A stretch of DNA of 64,000 nucleotides, from the NCBI RefSeq assembly GCF_905147365.1, contig NC_056415.1:12356001-12420000 (forward strand). The letters run 5' to 3'. The notes under the pieces are model-generated. The model was not told where the DNA came from and searched no databases. It saw nothing but the letters and a program-made list of their open reading frames with translations. Both the position numbers and the translations under genes were made by a program. This DNA is from Aricia agestis. Lineage: Eukaryota > Arthropoda > Insecta > Lepidoptera > Lycaenidae. Shown here in pieces: positions 12,501 to 27,500 of this stretch (position 1 is the stretch's first letter; each line of letters opens with the position of its first letter).

Positions 12501-15500
12501 CCTTTTAAAAAAGGTTGACGGCCCCTACTTTTTTTCAATTCATAGAATATTTAGAGGCGAAGCCCATAGGCTTGTTCTACGTGGAAAATTAAGATGATTT
12601 TGTTCAGAGTAGAACCTTCTAAAGTGTAATTTGAGGGAGATAGAAGCGTTTTTTAAATGACACGGCTCACGTGTCATACGCCACACGTTAAAAACATGTA
12701 TGACACGGCTCCCGTGTCATCCGTACTGAATCGGTTAAATCAGTTCGCCAATAATAATTCTCATAATTTGTGTAATGTGTAGTAAACTTTATAACTAGAT
12801 ACGCCTGCAACTCCGTTGGGCCAAAATTCGTTTATCACGAAGAACCGTATATTTTTTCCGGGATAAAAACTATTCTATGTGCAATCCCGGGACTTAAATT
12901 ATCTCCATGCCAAATTTCAGCAAAATCGGTTCAGCGGTTTGGGTGTGAAGAGGTAACAGACAAACAGGCAGACACACTTTCGCATTCATAATAATATTAG
13001 TAAGTATGGATAGTGTTACCTGTCCGTATGGCGGATGATATGATGTCGCGCGCGGCGCGGCGGCGGCTGTCCTCGCCCGCTCGCTCCTCTACCAGCTTCG
13101 CCATCGAGTTCTGAAGACTCCTGGTAACAATATAATCATAAATTGAAAATAGAACGAAAAATTACAACCGCATCTATAAGTGAGTCCCTAGACGATCAAT
13201 TTTTATGTGCAATATCATTGAACAATTATTGAACAATTTATTTGACAATAATATTGCACAATAAAATTGATCGTCTACGGGCCTGCTAAGAGAGAGAGCG
13301 AAGTTACAAGTGGGCAGTGGCCTATATCCTTTCCCGTGGCTTCTTCTTTTTATGCCAAATGTCACGAATGTTGGCTTTCGAAATCCATTAGCTTCATTCT
13401 TAAAATGAAAAAGTCTCTTAAAATTTCGAGTTTCAACAGAAAATTAGAGACATCTTGGCCAAGGATAACATTTCTTTCAATCGATATACTATCAGAGAAG
13501 TTGATTCCTAGGCAGATGAGGGACCTACGCAGTTTGACCGCGTTATGTCAAACCCAGCCGACAGATCACAATTAGCATTAAATTGACATGATCCTACCAA
13601 ATGACGTTGGTCCGTCAACTGCCTAGGTGTCAATTTCCTCGATGGTACAAATAGCTCATTCTCACCTTCGAGCGTCCTGCAGCAGGACGGACGGGTCGAC
13701 CGTGGTGCTGGAGTTGGACGGCTCGCTCTCCGTCTTCTTGACGCCACCGTCCATCCGCCTGTTGTTCTCTTCCGGTGGCGTCTGCACATAAAAAAGGGTC
13801 AAGGGTCCATATTTTTTTAAAACACGTAATATCCTTAGATATTACGTGTTTTAAAAAAATATGGATTTTTAGTTCAATTTATGTGGAAGGCACTTGACCA
13901 GTTAAAAAAAAACAGTATAACATTATAATATTAATATGGTAACACTTTTAAAATAAGCCTATTGGAAAACTAGTACATGTTAAGATGGGTAATTTCGGAG
14001 GGTAATTGTAAACAAATTCAAATATAAAAATTTTAACAATTCGTTTACTATAGAAAAATTTTCGCACCACACCGATCGGAGGAAATTGCTTGATTCACCG
14101 CGCTTAATGCCCGCGATAATCGCTATGTAATAGCTTTAAAAAACAATAATATGTAACTTACCGGCGATGGTTCGATGCCAATCTGCTGGAGACGCACGGC
14201 GCCGTACTCGGGCGAGCGCGCGCGCAACTCGCGGTCCTCGCTCTGGGCTTTGGGCTTCGCGATCTTAGACACCACTGTAATTAAGACAAGAGTTAATAGC
14301 CTATTCGTGATAAGAAAATAATATATTCTCAAAATCACGCGCTTATATGGTTTCCCAAGAAACGACTTTGTGAAAGAAGTTGTCTTTTCTGTTGGGAACA
14401 GATTTTGTAATGATATCCTTACTTACCAACCAATTTGTATATTATTTGCTATATATTATTATTTACTTTGTATCACGTATCTTGCGAGAGCAATGCGATA
14501 GCAATTATTGCGCGATAATTGCTCCAAAATCGCAATTTCGTATCACGTATCAGCCAAAACAATACGATTGCAATCGATCACTATACATGACACCATTGTT
14601 TGTGACATTCATGACACCCAGCAATCGCTCGCACGATTATTGCTAGTGGATTGTTGATATCTATTTTTACGTGATAGCCCTGCCGATCTATTATATTGCA
14701 TAACAATGAGAGTTAAATACGTTCTATGTAACGCTCTCTCTCTCATAACATTAAAACAGGAAAACTTAACATGTTTATTACAACTAGTTAAATCTTAGAC
14801 CGGATAAGACCATACATGATTGGCGATCTACATGTAGCGATATGAATTACCAGGTTTTGATATGTTTCTTTTGATTTCTGGCGATGTCGTGAGCGAGGCG
14901 CGCCTCTCGAACTGTTCTTTGAAACTGCCGACATGTCCACCTGATACAAATTACACGTAGTTAGAAAATATTAACGAGCCTAATATAACACATACTGACA
15001 GAATATGAGAACTTTTCACGTGAGAACTTTCCGACGATCGTGCATCGGGGGGGGGGGGGGGGGGGGGGCTGTATTGATTCGATAAACGAAAACTCGTTTT
15101 TTTAGATTTTACTTGAGATGACTTTTTGGACGAATCCATAAATGCAATTTTGTAACATATGAGTTATGACGAAGGTAATAATAAATCATTCGCATCTCAT
15201 TAAATACCCTTTTAACGGATGTTAGGTCACAGAATATATATTAGTAGTACCAACAGAAGTCCAACTCGTGAAACCCGTTTAAAAAAATAACAACTCTTGC
15301 TGCGATACTATAAAGTTCAAATTCCGACCGCGCAGTGCTAGGCGCCTACAATTATATTTGCCTACATGTGCGCTCTCTTTCTATTGCGTAAGAGGTAGAG
15401 ATTTTTCAATTGTTCATATTTATCAGATTAATAATGATTGTCACAGCGGTTAAATCAGTACGTAGATATATGCGACGAAAAAATCATGCGCGCGCGTCAC

Positions 15501-18500
15501 CGCTCGCTTGTGAGTCCCTTGTGATTTGCCCCTTTAAAGGGGTACTTACAGTTCGATACCTAAAGGCGCGAGTGGGACAGGCCTGGTTAGGTTAAGAAGG
15601 ACCGTCGTCAGTCCTCCGACTAAAATTCCTCCCTGTTCGATAGCTGAACTGTAGATATTTTATTATCATGTTTGCAATAATTGGGATCGTGCACAAAGCG
15701 CACTAGTCTAGATAAATTAATTCTAAGTTTCAAAACACCAGTTCGCAGTACCAATTTGGGTACGTCCTTATAGTAAAAAGGTAAAAACTAGGCAACATAG
15801 TATTACCAATAGACAGCTTCTTGGGCTTGGTAGGCGTGGTCGCGGCGGGCTGCGCCAACGACAACGAAGTCAGCTTCTCCGCCGTAGACGATACCGAATT
15901 AGTTTTGGATTCATCAATCTGTCAGAGAAAGTAAAAGTTTAATATTATACATATAAAATAGGTGAATTCTATTATAATATTCATAAGTACATAAAACATG
16001 CAAATAATATTAAAAAACTCAAAACTATAACCCGACGACATCCATGATCCATAGTCCATACTAATATTATAAATGCGAAAGTGTGTCTGTCTGTCTTTCT
16101 GTTACTCTCACGCCCGCTGAACTGATTTTGCTAAAAGGTATGAAGAATGAAGATAGTACTTTCGTCCCCGGGAAAGGACAAAGAAAACCTTTTATTGTTT
16201 CCTTGTCCTTTTCAAACATAAAATGTTGAAATTTTTAACCCAACTACGTATATTACGTTGCGAAAATTTAAATATGATGAGTGGTTTAAGCTGCGATGGA
16301 CGGGACATACATTCATAGATCGAAACAATAAACATATTATGTAAAAAATACCTTCGGTGACTCTAGCTTCTCCGGCGATTTCTCTTCAGATTTTGTAGGG
16401 GAGGTTTTCTTCTTGATAACTAATTTTGGTCTTGGGGTTTCTTTTGGCTTTTCTTCTTTGGGTTCCACTTTGGGTTCGGGTTCCTTGGGTGGTTCCGGCG
16501 CGGGTTCCGGCGTGGGCGCTATAGTTATTGTGGCCGAAGACTTGAGAGTCAGCGGGGGTTCCTATAAACAAAATGTCACTAGCCACAATTCGAAATACTT
16601 AAGTTATTCGCGTTTCAGTTAGAATCACGTGATCAGCTTCAACGTGTTTAGATTAACCAAATACAGTAATAATTATCTCGTAATGTAGCGTGATCTGGTA
16701 ATGCAGTTAAGCGGATCTAGTTGTTCGTTTTTGACAAAACATATTACATATTATATTGATATGCAGTTAATATTAATTATATTTATTTTGATCAAAATTA
16801 TTATACTCACGGTTTCTTGGTACTCGTCAGTGGGGGGCGAGTCCAGTTTCGCGTCCTCTTCAGGCAGCGCTGGAGACAAAGGAGGGACGCTGACCGAACT
16901 ACAATGATTAAAAAAACATTTTGTTATTGAAGTATGTATTCAGTTTTCTCGAATTCGTCAGTATGTCAACATTTTAATGTTTGAAAAACGGCTTAAGGGT
17001 TTTTGATATTTGTACTGATCAGATTTTTGTGGCACTGACTAAAAAAAAACTGATCAGTACAAATGTCACAACCACCTTATTACGCAACTTTGATGAACAT
17101 GAATTTCATTGCTTTTGGGTAAAATTTTGACATTTGAACTTTTTTTTATTTACAATTTTAAAAGTTGGTAATGCCATTATTTTGACGTTCATACGACAAC
17201 GCCAGGTCGACATTACCTGGCGACGCGCTCCTTCTTGCGCACGAGGCCGCTGTTGGACACGGCGGCGTCGAGCTTGCGCTTGTAGTCGCCGGCCGCCACC
17301 AGCGTGCGCGTCGGCGACGGCTTGATGGCATCTTCGCCGCCCTCTGCAAATTAAAATATGAGAAACAACATTTAATTGAATTTGAAGAATTTGAAGATTA
17401 AGCTGCAAGACGTCTTTGTGACAATGTAGTGAAAAAAAGCTTGTATATCATAATAGAGGAAATATAATTATTTGTCTCTTTCGTCTTTCGTACTTATTAA
17501 AGAGAAGGTACGATACTTTAGAGTTTAGACAAACATTAGTAACCCTAAATAGGTAATTCGGCCTCGAAACTCACCCGCCACTAGCTCGAGTATCCTCTTC
17601 TCTGCGGAGTTGCTGGGCTCCACCGGCATGGACGCGGAGCTGGTCAGGTCCGTGCAGCTCTCCTCCGGCCCCAGCTCGTTCTAAAAGTAAAGTTGCCGAT
17701 CAACTTTCATTTCGAAGTGAAATAAAAAGTTGATTACATTGATCTTGGAATAGCTACTGTATTCTGCTAAAACCCAATTCAAACCAAACATATGGGCACC
17801 TTCTATTGCTACGAATTTCAGACTTACAGTAATATAAGTGATACGTTATTTTGTACGTCGTCTTTTATGTCTTTGCTTAAAAACATAGCATATATTGCAG
17901 TTTTGCTAAAATTTTGCTGTAAAGCAAGTGCATACATCTATCCCGCTCGCACGGCGACGACTCGCTCACTCACCTGGTCGGGCACGAGCACGCTGTTGGA
18001 GTGTGAGGGCGCGGCGGGCGCGAGCGACAGCAGCAGGTCGAGCCGCACCGGCGTCTCGGCCGCCAGCGCCTCCGCCACCTCCAGGCACGACGTCTCGCAA
18101 CCGCCGTTCACCCAACTAAAGTCAAAATTAATTAACTTGGCACCAGCGCTCAATGAACAGCGGAAATGCTCGCAATGTATAATAACAAACAAACAAACAA
18201 ATCTTTATTTCGCTTAAAGAAACTTACACGCTAATCTTACATAAACTCTGATCTCCGCACTAGGATTCCCTGTGTCGTGGAGACCAGTCTCTTCCATCAT
18301 GCACATAAATACTAGGAAACAATATTCAATTACTTATTTTAACCAGCTAATGACATATTTGATATTACTACAGACAGACTACCATGAATATGTTCTAAGT
18401 CTTTTTAACAAAAAATATACGTATTTATAAGTAAAAAAAAAACATTTTTTTTAAAGTAGACAACTATATACTGATTACTGTATACAATATACATATTATA

Positions 18501-21500
18501 ATAGCATCACCAGAGCCACTAAAACCAGCTACAGTATGTGTAAGTTTGTGATGAGGTGAGTTACTTACACATAAGACCTGACTTTTATTGCAATATTATT
18601 TATTATATTATTGTGTGTGTGTATGATGATAGTGTGTAGTGATCTTGCAGTGTTATGGTATGTCCGAGCATACTAGCCCTACGACGGCAGTACGTCTTGG
18701 GTTCAGTGACAGTGACTGCTAGGATGCTTGTGTGTGTATGTATACTGTATTCTGTTTTTAACTTAAAAAAATAAACTCAACGACACATTATTATTATAGA
18801 TTCAACAAAAAATCTTGGTAACTGTTAGAATTATTATGACTTATCTCCAACTTTTTACGAATTCAAAGCTATTTAATGCATACTCAGTTATAAAGTAGTT
18901 TCATATATTGTAAAGTTTTTTGACAGAGGGCCAATAACCGCTACCGTCACAAACTACAAACACATGGACAGCAAAGTGCAAAAAAAACATAAAGGCGAGA
19001 CCGCACTCAGCGACATTACGCTGCAGCGGAGCCACACGGCTCTTCACGTTCCAAAGCACTGACATTTCGTGTCGCGGCGTTCCCTGCAGTGTATTTACCC
19101 TAGTCACCTAGAACGCACTAGGGCCTAGTGCGTTCTCACCTTTTATGTCACTGGATGAGCAATTATTATTGGCATATGCTACGTTGTAACTTCAGTAATA
19201 CGTACGGATGATCACAGATGTACGCGATGTCGGCACGTTTCAGCGGGTCCACCGTCAGCATGTCGCGGATCAGCGGCGACGCGGCTGGAAATTTATGTGA
19301 CGTTACGACAGAAGTTATAACATGTCGTCGTCGTCGTCAAGTTTGGATTGTCATTATCGTTACGTTACCTTTATGTTTTTAGACGAGCTAGAACAACCAA
19401 CCGATGACCCAGGAAAATATGTATATGTTTTTTTTTAATGAAATAAGGGGTAAACGAGCAAACGGGTCACTTGATGGAAAGCAACTTCCGTCGCCCATGG
19501 ACACATGCAACATCAGAAGAGCTGCTGGTGCGTTGCCGGCCTTTTAAGCGGGAATAGGATTACAGGGTAGGGGAGGTAAGGAAGGGAATAGGGAAGGGTA
19601 GGGAATTGGGCCTCCGGTAAACTCACTCACTCGGCGAAACACAGCGCAAGCGCTGTTTCACGCCGGTTTTCTGTGATGTGTGTGTTTTCGGTGAGCCCGT
19701 GGCACTACTCCGGTCGAGCCGGCCCATTTGTGCCGAAGTTGTTTGATTCGGAAATGTTTCATTCGGAAATTGTGTACGTGTGTTGTACTTTTTGTAAAAC
19801 TAGAGGTAAGTATTCGAAAGGAATATTTTTTGAAGATTATTACAACAATACTTACTTGAAGGATTTTTGGGTTCATAGTAATCTCCGTTGCTGATTTGTC
19901 GGACTAGACGCTTGAAGTTGGATCCATCGAACGGCATCGCGCCGTAGACTAGAGTATACAGCAACACACCCAGAGACCAACAGTCCACCTGTAACAATAA
20001 ATACGTTGAAATTGCGCATTTGTAAACAAGACAGAAGAGGTAGAAATTGAGAATTAGATAGATCTAAGACCAACATTGTATGTACACCTTATGAATGTCA
20101 TACTTACATGTATTTAAGAATTTGGTATGTAGGTTTTAAAAGCTATTACTTAAATAGTAATATCATAAAGTACCATGACTAAGTATAGAACGCTATATAC
20201 TATATAGTATAAATACTTTCTTGACTATATTGACGGACAGAAAGTTGTTTTTGGCCCTTTCGGCCTGTTAAATTTTGGACCATTCTTTTAGATAAGTAAC
20301 TAAAAGAATCGTCTACAGTAAGTTCCTAATTTACTCAAGGTTTTCACTGCCATAGGACAGTGCAGGCGATGTTAAAAAAAGTAGTTTACTAAATATGTAA
20401 TTAATAAAGTTAAAAATTCAAACAATTTTTAGACATTTCAATATTTTCTCTTCCTTTGTAATAAAAAGCTTGCACAACCTAACTCATACAAAATCGTACA
20501 ACAAACAGCTCATAGTATTAGCAGATACTCTGTAGTCTGCATACAAAGCATTAGAAAGTGAATCACATACCTCGGGTCCTATATACGGCGTTCCTTTGAC
20601 AATTTCCGGCGACGCGTACAGCGGCGACCCGCAAAACGTCGACAGTAGCGACGTCTCTTTGAACACGTTCGACAGACCGAAGTCTGCTATCTGTTATAAA
20701 ATTATAGTGAATTTAGCAAATTACATATTATAATGTCTGACTGTCAGTCTGCTTGTTACCTCCTCCCCTAACCACTGAAACGATTTTGCTGGGTATGAAG
20801 ATACTTCAAGTCCCGGGAAAGAACGTAGGACACATTTTATCTCGGAAAAATGTACGATCCCCGAGCGATAAAACAATTTTAGCGCAATGGTCTTACGGAC
20901 GTCCTCTAGTAGTAAATAATTTAATAAGTACATAATATAGTTAAGCTTATTAATTTTTAAACAACAACATGGCTTCATTGAACTTCTTCATTCTTCAACC
21001 ATATAATGTGAAGAAACATTATTAGTCGGTCATTTCAGATCTATCGTAATTCGTACCTCTCCTCGACCTCTATGTAAATTAATTATTGTGCCATATCGTC
21101 CACCGTCTATCGCACGCAGGCAGTATTGTCCTTAACGCAAAGGCTATAATAGTTTGTAGTTTACTGTTTACCATGTAACTACATATATAATTGTAGTTGG
21201 TTAGAGGAAGTCAAAATTTTCATCCATACCTACTTATATAATACTAGCTGTTGCCGTTGTTTTGAAAGTTGTTCCCGTACATCGATTGAGTCGTTTACGC
21301 GCAAATCAGAAAGGTATATTGTGTGGGAACCGTACATTTTCCGGGACAAAATTAGTATTCCTTGTCCTTTCCCGAGACTCGAAGTATCTCCATACCAAAT
21401 TCCATCAAAATAGATTTAATAGTTTATGCGTTTAAATCATAAAAGTATATAGTGCAGTAACCGTACATTTTTCCGGGACAAAATATAACCTATGTTCTTT

Positions 21501-24500
21501 TTCGGGCCTCAAAGTATCTTAATATCAAATTTCAGCGAAATGGGTCCAGCCGTTTACGCGTGATGTCGTGACCACGTGAAATATAACGTTACGCACAGCT
21601 TCACCCGCGTAAATTAGATATTTCACAGACAAATTAGTCCACAAAAAATAGCCTATGATCCTTCACGTGGTCTACTTCTTATCTGTGCCAAATAACAGAA
21701 AAATTGCTCCAGTAGTTCGTGAGATAAGCCCTTTCAAATAATTTCCCCCGTTTTTCTCCACATTTTCCTTTATTTCTTCGCTCCTATCAGTCTTAGCGTG
21801 ATAAAATATAGCCTATAGCCTTTTTCGATAAATAGGCTATCTAACACTGAAAGAATTTTTGAAATCTGACACTGGTCCGATTATTTTTTTACTCCGATTA
21901 TTTATTATATTTGAAAGCGCTAATCTCCGGAACTACTGAGTTACGGAGATTAGCGCTTTCAAATAAGCCATTTCAAATAATTTCTCCCGTTTTTCCACAC
22001 TTTTCTCTATTTCTTCGCTCTTGTTAGTCTTAGCGCAATAAAATATAGCCTATAGCCTTCCTTGATAAATAGGCTATCTAACACTGAAAGAATTTTTCAA
22101 ATCGGACCAGTAGTTCCTGAGATTAGCGCGTTCAAATAAGCTCTTTCAAATAATTTTCCCCCGTTTTTTTCCACACTTTCCTCTATTTCTTCGCTCCTAT
22201 TAGTATTAGCGTGATAAAATATAGCCTATAGCCTTCCTCGATAAATGGGCTATCTAACACTGAAAGAATTTTTCAAATCGGACCAGTAGTTCCTGAGATT
22301 AGCGCGTTCAAACAAACAAACTCTTCCGCTTTATAATATTAGTATAGATTATAAGTGCGAAAGTGTGTCTGTCTGTTACCTCTTCACGCTCAAACCACAG
22401 TACCGATTTTGCTAAAATTTGGTTTGGAGATACTTCGAGTCCTGGGAAAGGTCATAGGATACTTTTTATCCCGAAAAATGAACGGTTTCAATAAATTGCC
22501 AATTTTGATAACCTTTAGTCATTATGCGGTAAAAGCTCACATTAAAGCAAGATTATTGATATTATATTAACGCTCAACCCAGCAGGAGGGCTTTATAATA
22601 GACAGTTAAATTGCACAGCCGGTCCATACATAGACTAAGATGGTGCTGCCTACTATGGTCTAATGGTAATCTATGGATAGTCCATATCATTAAATTGATG
22701 TAATGCAACAACCGATTAAACCACTTTATAATATGTATAAGGGACAGTCTAACTGCGTCTCTTTCTATAGATTTCGGAATGACAGGAGCACCATGAGATT
22801 TCAATGGCACGTATTTTAAGTAATATAGAAAAAAAAATTACCTTAGCACTACCCGTGTCGTCTAACAACACGTTTTCTAACTTTAAATCTCTGTGGCATA
22901 TCTTATGTATATGGCAATAGTATACTGCGGTCGCTATTTGGCGAAATAACCTGAAAACAAAAGAAAATTTTATTTACACATTTGTATTGATTACAAGATA
23001 AATAATTAATTACAAAATATAGTGCATTGAGGGAAAAAGATCCAGACCATATTGAAAATTTCTCTTACCCCATCTCAAACTATGACTGTATAATAAACAA
23101 GCATGAGACTACCGTCTCATACTTGTTTATATTGCCCTACCGGGCAAGAGGAGTTGCCTATGGTTCAACGCATGAGCTATTATCTTAGATTATTATTATT
23201 GTCGTCTTGTCAACAAGAACTATCTTGCCCCAACAATCCCCTATTAGAAATATATAACAAACCTCCTAGCTTCTTCTTCTTCTAATACTTTTTTCTGACT
23301 AAGGTAGTCGTACAGCTCCCCTCCGGAACAGTACTCCATTACAAGAATCATTTTCTCACTATTTTCAAATACTGAAAAAAAAAACAAATTTAAAATTAGT
23401 AATTTCAAAATAAGAATAAAGTTTTATAGATCTTAAAGATGTGTTTCAAAATATTGTTCGTGGGATGGCCATAATTAACTTTATGGCTTTAAACCATATT
23501 TTAGCCGTGGCTAATTTCAAATTAAATATTCACGGAAATGTGGAAATGTGCATCAGTGATGTTCCACCTACGTCAACATAATATTAGTAATGATTTAATA
23601 AATTAACAAACATTAAACGTTAATGCGTCTAATATTCGTAAATATAGCAAAATGAGACCGATACATCCTAAATGATCTAGATTCTAGATTTTATAGATTC
23701 TAATGTAGCTACTGTTGCCGACAGATGTACACTTTCGATGTTTTATTCTCTGTCAGCTGGTTTTAGCACTACCAGCGCCCTGGGCGAGATTTCTTCGGCG
23801 CCCAGGCATCAGGATGCTGGTAGAGTTAAAAATCCTGACCGTTTGCATCTGTCTTCGGCGCCCCTTTTATCAGTCGCCCTGGGCGGTCGCCTATAACGTC
23901 ACTACTGAGTTTCTTATATTTATTTTCTAGGAAAACAGTCCATAGTGTTCAAACGATCTTCGCAAATTAGTGACTGCTCTTGCTATGTTAATAACTTTTA
24001 AAAACGTAAAGTGCAATAGTGCGCTATTATGTGTTCGAATAAAAGGAACATCATAAATACATAATATGGAAAATTTGTGTCTTAATTTAAAAATAACGAT
24101 ACATTTTCAAAGGTCATTGTTCTGAAACGTAGCCAATACAAAGGTCAGACAAATCATTGACCTTCGTAGCTTCGTAAAAAATGTAGAGCCGTTGACGATA
24201 CATTTACGGAAATGTACTTTTAATTGAAATGTTTAGTAACTATTGTTTTATAGATTGCCCAAAAGATTAGGACAAATTATAGGTACTCTAAATTTCATGT
24301 TTTTGGTAAGACTTTTTGAACTTCTTTATATTGGTAGGAATAACATGGTCCTTTTTAAAATTTACTACAATTAGAGATGTACTCGCAGAGCATTAGTATT
24401 GCAAAAATTGTGGTTTTAAATTGTTTTATTTAATTTCAAAGGATTTCAAAGCAAAAATTTAGTGAAATTTTTTTAACTCTCGCTCTATAGAGCAAGCAGT

Positions 24501-27500
24501 AATACGACTGAAGTCGCTACTCACTTCTGATATATCAGAAGCGACTTCTATCCCAGACATAGCCCAGAAGCTTGCTTTAAATTTACCCTTTCAAAGATAA
24601 CATTTTAAACACTACACTACACTGTTTGTTAACTTCAATAAATGAAAAAAAAAATTAAAACTTATTGATCGGGACTTTAAGAAACGTCGAGAAAAAGTAT
24701 GTACGTACTCCGTACTCGTAGCAGCATTACTATTTGAATAAGTCGCGTTAAGTCCCGATCAATAAGTTTTAATTTTCCTTTCAAAGTCTAGTTTTTCAAA
24801 AAACACTCTTTGTATTACTAACCTTCATAAATATGTACAATATTGGGATGCCTCACGGAAGACATGATCTGCACCTCGCGCCGAATGCGCACCAAGTCCG
24901 CCTCTGTCTCTATCTTACACTTCTTGATGGTCTTGATCGCGACCTCCTGCCCCGTCTTCTTGTTAATACCTAGCTGCACCTTCCCGTACGTCCCCTGTCC
25001 TAATTTTCTTACTATGTCAAATCTGAAAGAGAATGGAATCACTTTAACACCTCCAATACTAACACAATAGATTTTTAATTATTGTCATGCGGCAGCCGGC
25101 TACCGCTTGGGGATTGATGGTTAAGTCAATATTTTCTACACAAGGGTTTCAAAGACCGAAAAAACTCAGACACTGGGCATTGAATACTCTACAAATCGAT
25201 AAAAACTATTTCCATGTAAATGACTGCCAAAAATAAAAGTTTAACCCAGTTCAAGAAAAAAACTTTTTCTCTCAAGAGTTTTTTGTTTTGTACATAAAAA
25301 TATCTTCGCTTTGTCTTGATTGATACACTACATTAAATCCATAATATCTTCCATGTGGTTCGCTCTAATTTAAAAGTCGTTAAGAATTTTAGAAAGTCCG
25401 AGTCCTTTTAAAAGTTAGTATAAACTAAGTATAAACTATATTTTATACACTTCACTGTTGTCATAACTCATAAGTCTTAACATTATAGCACTAATCGAGT
25501 GCTCTTGAAAAGCACTAGCTGCTAATACAGAATGATAGAGTGTGCTCCAGAAAGAGTTGGTCACATGACATAAATCATTACTTTTACGGCTTCTATCAAT
25601 AACAAATTCAAGACTTAAGTACTAAATCTCATTATACCGCGGTCGTTAGATAAATCATTTCGTACACGACATCATAACATTTAAAAATAAACGTTTATTT
25701 TCTAGTACTCTTGTATAAAAAGCCGTCTTACTTCACAGCGCAAGAAATCTTAAGAAATAATTAAGGGTCTTGTATGAATAACCAAAAGAGTTTACTTCAA
25801 AGAAACGGGTAATGTAAAGCTTTTCTTGGTAAATTACCGACGTGTATACTTCATCATCATGAGTATGTGACCATCTGTTCCTTAACCGCATCTTACAATA
25901 AGACCCAATTTCACCAACCTCTGTTTGTTAAATCCTAACAAGGCATTAAACAGAACACTACAGGAAAATTAAACAGACTGTTAAAATACTTATGTCCCAC
26001 AGTAAAAATTTAACAGCGGATTAGTAAAGGCAATGTTAAGTGAACAACGAGTGAATAAGATTCAATTCGTTCGTTCTTGTTATAAGGCGACGAAATTGCA
26101 ATGTACAAGTTTAATACGACATGTTGGCTGCAATGTGTCATTTTCACCTTATTCATATCGCATACATTTGTCATCTGGTCATCTGGTAGATAATGCGACC
26201 AAATTAAAATATCACTGATATTTTAATTTGGTGGTATTAATAGAATAGTATTATTGTTACGATATTCGCTCGGTATGAAATGACTTTTTAAAATGAGCGC
26301 GACCTCCCCTACTATAACGGCCTGTTATATATTTAACGGACCTTCCCAGCGGGGATTAAAATTTAACACCGTGTTAGACGATTTGACATGACATTAGCGT
26401 ATGGTGGAACGCTCGATAGCTCTAACAGGCCGTTAACTGATTTAACGAGCCATTATTTATTTAACATTGCTTGATGAAACTGGGTCTAAAGCAGATAATA
26501 TAAACATTAAATGGAAATAAAATGGCACCCACGCTAATACGTTGAATGCACTGCAAATTTAGGACTACATTTTGGACTTTATTATCGTAGCAATAAGATC
26601 CGGATCTGTCGAGTTTACCCACTGTACAATCGCATTTTGCGGCTTGGCGTTAAACGATGATATAATTTAAGGGTTAATATTTGATTACGGATTTTGCACC
26701 TGCAATGTAAAGTGATATTAGCGTTGTGTTTAAATCTCAATGCAAAATTTACATTTAGTCATACCAAGGGTTGTTGTGAAACGTAGCTAAAGCATACCAC
26801 GCACTGGTATATTATGAAGCAAAAAGTTATCATGTATGGACTAGGTCTAAAAGTTCTAGTGTTACACGTAAAAAACCTCATTGGTTGAAAAGAAAATAAT
26901 TCAGGAGGAAATCAGAGTGAAGAGAGTAGAGTTCCAACTTCCATTGCCTAAAGGTAGAGTTTTAAGTGTCTACAATCTTAATAAATACAAGATAAATAAC
27001 GTTGCGTACGAATTATTTTCTTATTTTGATTATAAAATGCAAGGTTAATTAGAAGACGGTCAAGATTTTTATGCCATAGTCCACATAACATTCACATACG
27101 AACGCAGCGGAATCTCTTTACGACCGTACATAAAGCATACGAATCAGTTGGCATTGGCACAATTACGTTGTTACTTGTTACAACACTGAATATATCCCGC
27201 ATGTTATGCGGATCCACTGAAAAATGCACTCAGAAATCTTTCATTTCATTTGTTCGTTCAATAGTTGCGTCGGTCTTCCGCCCTACAGTGTTATGAGAGT
27301 GTTATAAAAGGAATAGAGAGTGCTCTTGTTTACTGCGCACACACTTAGGCATAAAATCACTCACGTGTAACTGGCTTGGTTTCAACGCTCTTATATCATT
27401 CCTCATTGTCATTTAAATCGAACTCTACATTTTATTGATCAAAACAACCACTCATATCTTCAATATTTCAAAATTTCTACTAATAATGACCTTGTATTCG

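Noticed and set aside
13110..13123. Alternative acceptor at 13111-13112 for Nuak exon 17
   Set aside because: It shifts the frame and meets a TAG within about eight codons; the acceptor at 13121-13122 keeps the frame.
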